Assembly (NCBI GenBank): GCA_022592445.1
Contig: JABYQR010000158.1
Span: 1-64,000 of the forward strand
Direction of reading: 5' to 3'
DNA length: 64,000 nt
DNA from: Cytidiella melzeri
Taxonomy: Eukaryota; Basidiomycota; Agaricomycetes; Polyporales; Irpicaceae
Position 1 is the first letter of the stretch. Each line of letters opens with the position of its first letter. The notes beneath the pieces are model-generated. The model saw only the letters and a list, made by a program, of their open reading frames with translations. It searched no databases and was not told the DNA's origin. The translations under genes were made by a program, and so were the position numbers. Shown in pieces: positions 56,502 through 64,000 of this stretch.

Positions 56502-59208
56502 ATGCGGCGTTCAGTTTCAAATGTACTGTGCCAGGCGCTGGTTGTTTACATACCTTCGATGGGCCACACAACGTCGAGAGTCCTACTCATACTGGCGAAA
56601 TCCTCCAGTCAAGCATGATGGTTCCAGTTCTTGATTCATCAAGTCCTGTTTTATCACGTCAGCAATCTTTCATGATTCGGGACAGTGTTGACTTTGCTCA
56701 AGACGGAGAGCCATCGAGTAAGCGACTTCATGTTGGTACCGAAGCACCCTCGGTATTGCCAGTTGTACGCGAGGCAAAATCAAAGAAAATCAACACGAAG
56801 CTAATACATCCTGCCTTTGCGAGGTTCAAGCCCATCACCCGAGACGAGTTGCAAGAAGTTAGTCGGCTGGAGCAAATTGCCAAAGATGAGAGACTGGCTG
56901 AGATAGCACAGCGTGAGGAGAGAGAGAAAGAGAGACAAAGGGAGAAAGAGCGCGAAGGGAATCGGATTCAAAAGGCACGGCAACGGGCGCGGAAACGTCA
57001 GCTGGCCACAGAACACTCGGACAGTGAAGACAATGCTACCGGGACATCAGGAAAAGATATGAAGGTGAGAATTTGCTATTCAGTCAGATTGTCGTACTCA
57101 CAATAGGAAATTTAGCTACGCAAGCTGCAGCTCCACGATGACATCTCTCAGTCGCGGTCTGTACCATCTCGAGACGTTGTCGCTGAAGTATCGCGGCCAT
57201 TTCGTCAGTTGAAAGCAGTACTCGATGCTGGTAAGACAGAGACTAGAGGACGTAAGAAGAAGCTTGAGAATGAGCCAGAAAATTGCGTGAAAGCTCACCG
57301 CGTGCACTGGATGAATCCGCTCCTGTTTGGTCAGATTGAAGCCACCGCCAAGTCTATTGGCTATCCATGGAAGCCAAAAGACATTGTCCGCAAGCTTCGG
57401 AGCATTAATCCTGTCTTTGAACATCTAGATCCGCGTCGAATCTCTGAGTGGCGGAATACCAACATTAGCGATCGCTTGGTTTGGAAGGACTCAGTCCAGA
57501 AGCGACTGCAAAGGAAGCATAGAGCAGGCGGTGAGGTTACACGTGTGGGAATTCTGGTCAGTTCAGCCCTACGTACGAAAAGAAAAGTGCTGACCAATTT
57601 CTACAAGCGTGCTTATCCTGATATGACAAAGCTCATCATCAATGTACTTGAGGAGCTACGAAAAGCATCAGCAACAGTCGACGTGCCAACTGTCCGAGCC
57701 GTCATGATTGGCTACATTACGACGTATGCATCAGAGGTTTTTGAGAAGAAAGGAAAGGACGGACAACATTTCAAATGCTCGGAGGCATTTGTTCGTGTGT
57801 TCTTGAAGAAAGTGATGGATTGGTCCTTACGAAGGTCAACGCGCGCTGGTCAGAAGGTCCCTGGAAACGTAGATGCTCTATTGAAGAAGGCTTTTCTTCG
57901 TGCAAGTGCGGCTATCCGTGATGGAAAGATCCAGGCGTGCTTTGTGGTTAACACAGACCAGACCCAGTGTGTGTATAGTCATGACACGTCGAAGACCTTG
58001 GAAAAGAGAGGGGTAAAGCAGGTAGCTACGGCAGGCAAAGAGGAGAAACGTGCCTTTACTCTTGTTGTCGGTATCTCTCAGAGCGGAGACGTCCTTCCTT
58101 TCCAGGCCATCTATCAAGGGTCGAATGAGCGACAGTCGCTACCAAAGAAATCTGCTGATCCAACGTTAGCACCATTCTGGGAAGCTGCGAAGACAGCTGA
58201 AATTCGCTTCGAGGTTTCGAAAACATCGACGTACTGGTCAACGCAGGCAAAAATGCGGAGTTACGTCAAATACATCCTCGTTCCATACTTCGAGAAGCAG
58301 AAGGTTCGCCTTGGCCTTCCGAACCAGCGCTGTTTATGGGTCATCGATGTTTGGTCAGTTCATCGCTCGCTGGAGTTCCGTTCATGGCTACAGGCTACGT
58401 ACCCATGGGTAGTGCTCAACTATATTCCTGGAGGATGCACAGGGCTCTGGCAGCCAACCGATGTTGGCATTCAGCGGCCACTAAAACATGCGATCCGTCG
58501 AAGTGCTCACCATCACGTCATACAAGAAACCCTGACACAGCTCAATCTTGGAGCCTCTGCAGGCAAGATTAAGTTCGATACAAAGATAGGCACACTACGT
58601 GATCGCTCCGTTGAGTGGCTGGTGAATGGCTATAACGCCATCAACGACGCCAGTCTTGTGAGAAAGGTCAGTGCTAACGCTGTCCTTGTGTAAAATTATG
58701 CTAATAGCTCTCACCGCTATGTGCATAGTCATGGGAACTCTGTCGTGTGCCAGGCACCTTGTTCAATTTCTCTCACGCAAGCCTGGATAGCGAGGAGGCT
58801 CGCGAAGCCCTCAATGCGCTTGTTCGTAACGATCCGGACTTCTATACAGAAATCACCAGCGGAAAAAGCGAGCATGATGTTCCTGGCGATGCTCTGAAAA
58901 TTGCGGAAGATGGTGACGATGCCTGGAACCTTGGCGAAGGTGATGACGTGAGTCTTACCGTCAAGGCCGTCATTGCTCGTACCACTGCGCCGGAGACTTA
59001 CAGCAGCGCGCTTGACGGGACGTCTGATGCAGATGGAGAGAGCTCAGATGAGGATTATCAACCGCCTGTGCAGGTCGAACATAACATCGATGGAGAGAAA
59101 GCCGAAGAGCAGACGGAGAGAGTAGGCAAAAGGGCGCGAGTCCCGAATAAGCGCTACGACAGTGCTTTGTGGACCCGTTGTGATGCATCAGACGAGGAGG
59201 AGGTGTAG
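56498..59208 (+). CDS. DDE transposase, pogo/mariner-like, with basic coiled coil
   Basis: Three exons: 56498-57064, 57116-58666, 58729-59208 (2,598 nt, 865 aa), introns of 51 and 62 nt, frame kept. N-terminal region with a long basic coiled coil (EREKERQREKEREGNRIQKA, about 140-165), a helix-turn-helix-like segment (KPKDIVRKLRSINPVFEHLD), and a DDE_1-type catalytic core: first Asp in VVNTDQTQCVY, second in LWVIDVWSVHRS, third in LWQPTDVGIQRP, with 37 residues between the last two. An acidic C-terminal exon ends DASDEEEV. All three catalytic Asp are present and no stop is seen, so it could be active. It cuts and rejoins DNA at the element's inverted repeats. Confidence 0.85.
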
Positions 59209-59423
59209 AATATGTTTTATATGTATCTCTACATACAATGGTTTTACTTTCTTTGCGCCGCAGGCCCGACAAATCCAGTTGTAGAGAACTCGTAAATTTA
59301 ACAACATGAGCCCTCCGTGACCCGTGACATTGACCAAAATAACAACAAAAGTCGACCTCACCGTGACCGTGACCCCCGCTACGGTCGTAAAGGTACAGTA
59401 GTGTGGCGGCCTTCAAGTAGTAA

Positions 59424-59452
59424 TCGCGTATCAAAGGAGATACGCGATTTCG
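59424..59452. other. Perfect hairpin upstream of the coiled-coil gene
   Basis: AATCGCGTATC and GATACGCGATT are perfect inverted arms of 11 bases around a 6-7 base loop (AAAGGA), 70 bp before the ATG at 59522. It could fold in the 5' leader or be a protein-binding palindrome. Confidence 0.6.
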
Positions 59453-59521
59453 CAACAGCCGAGTCCGTCTCTCAGGCTCTGCTCTCACTCTGTTCATCGC
59501 AGAGGTTGCTATTCAACTGTC

Positions 59522-61342
59522 ATGGACGAACTACTCCAGGATCTCGAACTAGGTCCTGACCTGTTCAAACTACTTTCTTCAAAGCTGAAAGCTTCGAAGG
59601 AAGCTCTGACAGCATCCCAAGATGTACGTGTGCCACCTCTCTGTAAGAATGCGTTGTACTAGTAGATGTTTGACTCGGACTGTATGTATACCGCAGGATA
59701 ACGCCCGCCTTCGCGAAGAGATACGGGAGCTAAGGGCCCGGGAGGAAGAACATGAGCATAAGCTCCTCATGAAAAAGCTTGAAGTCCAACCAGAGAACTT
59801 CTTCGCCAAAGTCGACTTTGAGTCGCAGGAGGAAAAGTCCGAGTCCCGGTTGTTGGACTCGGACATCACCTGCCGAATCGGTCAATGTCAGGTACGTCTT
59901 TGTGTCAACTCCTTCATTGTTAGAAAACGTTAAAAACGTACTGGTGACGGGGGTCCGTTTATGTAGTCCAAAGATGACGTTATCGATCTAGAGGCCAGGT
60001 TGAAGGAAGCAAACGAGAGGGTAGAAGCTTTAGAGCGCGTTCTACGAGAAAGCGTAGTCATTTCCTCCCTTTGACGTATGAGATAACCATTGGCAACACT
60101 GATAAACATATTCCTGCTAGGCGGTCAACCTTGAGGAAAGTCAGCAACAATACGAGCGAGTCAAGGCAAAGTCTAAAGCCCGACGGAAGGTCAGTAGTTC
60201 TCAATTTTCCCTTCACTTGCGATAAAGCTCCAGGTTATGTAAATCCATGGCAGCTCGTAAATGACCTGCGAGAGCAACTTGAAGTATTCCAAATACAGGC
60301 CGCAGAGGATAGACCCAATCATGATGAGCGTGAGTCATTTGACGGGTCAGGTGAACCACAAAACTCTTTTGCAGAAGATGGAGAAGAAGTCATAGTGGTC
60401 TCACCGGAACAGCCACCAGTAAGCAGTGCTTTCCGCCTGATTCAATGACATCCAAGATACTCAAGTCATGCTAGATACCCATGAAATGGATTCTACAGCC
60501 TTTGCCCGTTCACCCACTCAATATTCCTCAAGTACGTATCTTCTTCCCAAGTGCCGCGTTCAACTTCGCCTGTCTCAATTTTCGTCATTTGTGAACAGCA
60601 CGTTGCCCAACTCGCGTAAGTTTCCACAACTATAACAACACTATCTAGTCAGTTGTAATTCTGATGTGAGTTGCAAGAAAAGTGAGGGTGGCATATTCTA
60701 CTGGCGAGAGCGATGCTCCGTCGATCCTGTCAAGGGCGTCGTCACGACCTGTGCCCCTCAATCCGGTTACAACACTTGTGGCACACACGCAGGCCACACA
60801 TGGTTCGTTCGCGCAGAGCTGAAAACCCTCGCAGGCGTAAAACGAGAAATGTTCCATTCTGTGAAGGGACAGATATGGTACGCAGGAACGTTTGAGGCCT
60901 CCAGAAATGTGTGCACGTATGGATTGAAAGCGTATCGTTCCCTGTCGCATGATGCAAGTTGATCAATCCAGTCCACATTTTTGCCTTGCTGATCAAAGAT
61001 AGGATGTTTCAGCTGCGCCAAGGCATAATCAATGCTTGCATGCCACTGCCTGTGCGCGGATTGCCTCCTGTCTCTTCAACCCTTGTTAGAGCCGCGGTGA
61101 CAGAACGATATTGGAGTGGGGAAGCAAAGGCAGAATACATGCGTTGGACCCGCGTTGGCTATAACACGGCGTTGTTCCGTGCGGTGATGGCTCTAGGAAG
61201 TGGTGGAGCGCAAACCGCGAACGGGTCTGGCACAAGCAGACAACCTGAGAACGCGCCACGAGTACCAAAAGACAAGAGGAGAGTGGAGGAACATCGTGGC
61301 GGAGCAGTAAATAAGAAAATCAGGTTGAGCGACGGCAGCTGA
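59522..61342 (+). CDS. Multi-exon coiled-coil protein of unknown function
   Basis: Host-type gene. Secure exons, all GT-AG and in phase 0: 59522-59623, 59697-59891, 59967-60053, 60121-60189, 60254-60418. Further exons lie around 60475-60620, 60666-60957 and about 61010-61342, but their exact joins could not be settled. The N-terminal half is a charged coiled coil (DNARLREEIRELRAREEEHE). The C-terminal half is a folded, Cys/Trp/Tyr-rich domain (GGIFYWRERCSVDPVKGVVT, VKGQIWYAGTFEASRNVCTY) and a basic tail that may be a nuclear signal (KDKRRVEEHRGGAVNKKIR). The arrangement recalls basidiomycete proteins of the DUF6697 type, which is a guess from memory. A transposon insertion ends 123 bp before the ATG. 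Confidence 0.6.
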
Positions 61343-61636
61343 GTGCGAGAGAGACCCGGTCGTATGACGTTTGTTTTAGTAGGTCGTAGTAAAGTATGAA
61401 TTGCTCTCGACTCAATGTGGCATGATATACGAAGTGTGACTGATGCGTCCCGGACCGCGTCCTTCAAAGCTACGGTAGTGCATAGACGTCACTGCACCAT
61501 CTCCTCAAACAAGAGAAAATATGGGAGCACGTACTAGGACAACCGCTGCATGAACAATCCGTTCACACTTTGCTTGCAGCAGGCAGCAGAGCGACCAGTG
61601 GAGTGGGGCTTGGCCCAATGGATGATGCACAGCGGA
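61343..61636. other. 3' flank, no gene recognised
   Basis: Contains the likely 3' end of the coiled-coil gene and about 150 bp before the copia G LTR. A short open stretch (WEHVLGQPLHEQSVHTLL) just before the LTR could be the end of another gene or of the interrupted transposon, but is too short to assign. Confidence 0.4.
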
Positions 61637-62472
61637 TGTTAGAAGGCTATGAAAGTAGAGGAAAGTGTTGAGAGAGTAAGACTGAGAGAGATCACACAGT
61701 GGGAGTTGGGGATCAAAAGTGCGTATCGTTGCATTGATCAGAGTAAGTCTTATATATACGGTAACTACGGCGCTCGTACGTTAAGCGTCTAATTAATATA
61801 GTTGAACACTCCCCTTCAAGCACAAATATGAAGTAGTTCATTGAAGTGCTTGAGTTTTTCAAGAGGTGGTGCTTTAGTAAGTGTATCAGCACATTGATCA
61901 TTAGAAGATATGTGATGAATAGTTATATACTTCTTGAGTACACAATCACTGATGAAATTCTTACGAATCTCGAAGTGTTTAGTTCGTTGTGATTGTTGTT
62001 TGTCAGGTGAGCTAACAATGGCAATAGTTGATGCACTGTCAGTATACATTTTGACAGGATCCATAGGAGCAGGAGGAGGAGTTGGAGTAGGAGTGAAGAC
62101 AGGGGTTCTCCTGTGAGTACGAGGAGGGCGAGTGGAAGGCCTGGAGGTAGTAGTACCTCGGTAGAAGTTGGTTCGGTGTTGTTCGCGCGTAGAACAACGA
62201 GGTTGAGGCTGATCAGTGGGATCAGAGCTCATCAACTGATGGATAGTGAGTGCAGAAGGTAGTTTGAGTAGGGTAGTGAGCTTATCCGGGGCTCATAACC
62301 TGTTAGAAGGCTATGAAAGTAGAGGAAAGTGTTGAGAGAGCAAGACTGAGAGAGATCACACAGTGGGAGTTGGGGATCAAAAGTGCGTATTGTTGCATTG
62401 ATCAGAGTAAGTCTTATATATACGGTAACCATGGCGCTCGTACGTTAAGCGTCTAATTAATATAGTCGAACA
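61637..62472 (-). mobile_element. Internally deleted copia element G (836 bp)
   Basis: Two near-identical 172-bp LTRs (61637-61808 and 62301-62472; plus strand TGTTAGAAGGC ... GAACA) enclose only 492 bp. Minus-strand order: 5' LTR 62472-62301, initiator-Met half-tRNA site (GGTTATGAGCCCC, 62300-62288), a gag start (about 62230), then directly the end of RNase H and the 3' LTR. Most of gag and all of protease, integrase and RT are missing, so it needs enzymes in trans. No matching TSD: GCGGA precedes and TCGTG follows. Confidence 0.82.
61816..62235 (-). pseudogene. Fused remnant of copia G: gag start joined to RNase H end
   Basis: A 139-codon frame: a Pro/Thr/Arg-rich head (PRTHRRTPVFTPTPTPPPAP), then the C-terminal copia RNase H signature KMYTDSASTIAIVSS, RTKHFEIRKNFISD and ISSNDQCADTLTKAPPLEKL. 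The join is in frame, so the deleted element still has an open reading frame. The catalytic RNase H core is absent. Confidence 0.7.
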
Positions 62473-64000
62473 TCGTGGCCTGCTGCCAGGAGAATCACTG
62501 CCCAAAATGTCTTGTGCAGCCCAACAAACGGGGTGTGCCTGTCGACTTGCCAGTGATGCGAGACCCTGACAAGATGCTCGCAATGATATGGAGTGTGCTC
62601 GAGGGAAACAAGGGGCCAGGATTTGCGGAGGCTGGTTTGCGTTCCATCCATCCATTCTGGGCGAACCTCCCTCACTGCGACATTGACACGGAGACAAGGC
62701 TCAACATGACAGACAGGGACACGAAGTGGATATCGACGAGGAGGTGGTGGCAGGCGTGTAGCACAGTGCTCTCACCAGCTATCAGACTTTATACAAGTTA
62801 TCTAGCCCAGTAAAGACCAAGAGGTCGAGATGGGGGCTAGGAGCGTACATGCAGCAGTATATATAGACTTCAGGGACCTGCGCACAGACCATGTTGAGGG
62901 CAGGCTTTGCAAGAAGCCGTGTGAACGAAGAACAAAAGAACTACCTAAAGGAGAACAATAGCTATTGTCTAGTCCTTGCCAAGAACTCTACTCGTGAGAG
63001 AATCTATCTAAAAGGAGACCAACTATTGTATTCCATTCCCACACCTGTGAGAACATCCTTCCATAAAGAGAACAATAAGGAAAGAACAATAAGGAGCCCA
63101 TGTGGACAGTATCTATGACGTCAAACCCTAGCTATGGGCTGAGCCATGTGCTTGTAGCCATGTGGTCTTACTTAAGCTAAGTCACATGCCAGTGTGACGT
63201 AGTAGCAAGTAATGTGACCGTGTGGAGCGTCTAAGCCACGTGATACGGGCACTTAATAGACGTGAAAAGGGAGTTTATGCAGAGAAGGTTGCAACTGACC
63301 TGCAGCCCGGAGTTTTACAGATAAAAACAAGAGGTAAATTGCGAAAATTAAGGGCTAGTCAGGCCATCCATGACAGACATTTTCACCAGCCTGACACCAG
63401 ATTTGCTCCATCAACTGCACAAGGGAGTTTTCAAAGACCATACCATGAAATGGGCAACAGCATGCATGGACAGCAAAGAGGATGAAGTTGACAGACGGTT
63501 CCGCACCATGCCATTGCATCCGGATCTTCACCACTTCAAGAAGGGCATCTTGCTGGTGTCCCAGTGGACTGGTAACAAATACAAGCAGATGGAAAAGGTA
63601 TTCCTTGGTGTTGTTGCGGGAGCTGCTGATTCGAACGTCGTGAAAGCGGTGCGAGCTGTTCTCAACTTTGTCTATTATGCTCATTACAAGGCGCACACCG
63701 AGGACTCACTTTCATGCCTACAGGACGCCTGGATCCGCTTTCATTTGCACAAGCACGTTTTTGTGCGTCTGGGAGTTTGTAATGACTTCAACATCCCGAA
63801 GCTTCATTCAATGAGCCACTACATCAACTCAATCCGACTTTTTGGATCGGCGGATGGCTATAACACCAAAGGACCTGAGCAGCTTTACATCGACTTTGCA
63901 AAGCTTGGGTATCGCGCTAGCAACCGCAAGCAGTACATCCAGCAGATGACAACCTGGATGGAGCGCCAGGATGCAGTTCAAAGGTTGGACCAGTACCTTC
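62473..64000 (+). pseudogene. Plavaka-type transposase, split by a solo LTR
   Basis: Coding sequence at 62475-62683 (HCPKCLVQPNKRGVP ... LRSIHPFWANLPHCD) and 63381-64000 ([80 protein letters not shown]) reads as one protein once the LTR and one GACAT are removed. These are hallmarks of the basidiomycete Plavaka (CACTA-related) transposase. The 5' side is cut by copia G at 62472 and the gene runs off the window at 64000. No other stop is seen in the visible part. Confidence 0.85.
62684..63375 (-). repeat. Solo LTR in the Plavaka gene (copy 7)
   Basis: Plus-strand ends TGACACGGAGACAAGGCTC and GGCCATCCATGACA, the reversed 757-bp-family LTR (a little shorter, 692 bp). Flanked by perfect GACAT duplications (62679-62683 and 63376-63380). 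It shares the TGACACGG end and CTTTATACAAGTTATC block with the 3' LTR of element B, so it comes from the same subgroup. Confidence 0.93.

Larger units (their letters stand above)
54548..59398 (+). mobile_element. TA-flanked DDE transposon with Ulp1-like protease
   Basis: The ends are a perfect terminal inverted repeat of at least 24 bp starting CTGTACCTTTACGACC, with TA on both sides (54546-54547 and 59399-59400), as in the Tc1/mariner/pogo group. Beyond the repeat both ends share GTGACCGTGAC-type motifs and ATAACAACA stretches in inverted order. Inside, both on the plus strand, are a Ulp1-like protease frame (55167-56501) and a three-exon DDE transposase (56498-59208) whose start overlaps the protease stop as ATGA. 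Both belong to the element because the inverted repeats enclose them. Confidence 0.9.

Overview
This window looks like transposon-dense DNA from a filamentous basidiomycete, most likely an Agaricomycete. Three things point there: short GT-AG introns of about 50-170 nt in every spliced gene, a secreted family-10 xylanase with an N-terminal fungal cellulose-binding module (CBM1), and a set of elements typical of these fungi (chromodomain Ty3/gypsy elements, copia elements, a hAT element and a Plavaka-type transposase). No bacterial features, organelle genes or rRNA are visible. I could run no database search; every call rests on reading motifs, splice sites, terminal repeats and target-site duplications (TSDs).

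Region 1 (1-17,861) is built from one Ty3/gypsy chromovirus family with an LTR of about 757 bp. Seven LTR copies of this family occur in the window: 1-659, 1358-2074, 3303-4019, 7340-8099, 14387-15143, 17105-17861 and 62684-63375. Element A (plus strand) has an LTR, an upstream ORF, gag and protease but stops inside reverse transcriptase. Element B (minus strand, 7340-15143) is full length with two LTRs but has many frameshifts and stops. Element C keeps the leader of the family but carries a different gag fragment, interrupted by a solo LTR.

Region 2 (17,862-34,900) holds a 36-bp minisatellite, a lone gag-like reading frame, two decayed minus-strand gypsy pol regions (D and H, both ending in a chromodomain-like segment) and a truncated copia (I). 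A solo LTR with a perfect TSD splits the protease of D.

Region 3 (35,113-43,612) is a recent, complete copia element (F): 523-bp LTRs differing at about three positions, a CAAAC TSD, a primer-binding site for the initiator-Met tRNA half-molecule, a gag-pol frame broken by one stop codon, and extra reading frames between the 5' LTR and gag. It sits 336 bp upstream of the start codon of region 4.

Region 4 (43,949-48,798) is the host-gene island: a five-exon IMP dehydrogenase (guanine nucleotide synthesis) and a nine-exon CBM1-GH10 endoxylanase (secreted, plant cell-wall breakdown), both apparently intact.

Region 5 (49,423-59,398) has two DNA transposons with ends that can be defined to the base. 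The first is a hAT element with an 8-bp TSD, carrying a tRNA-headed SINE with its own 12-bp TSD. The second is a TA-flanked DDE element that pairs a Ulp1-like cysteine-protease reading frame with a pogo/mariner-like transposase.

Region 6 (59,399-64,000) has a multi-exon coiled-coil host gene of uncertain family, a short internally deleted copia (G), and a Plavaka transposase split by a solo LTR with a perfect GACAT TSD. Excising that LTR on paper restores the reading frame.
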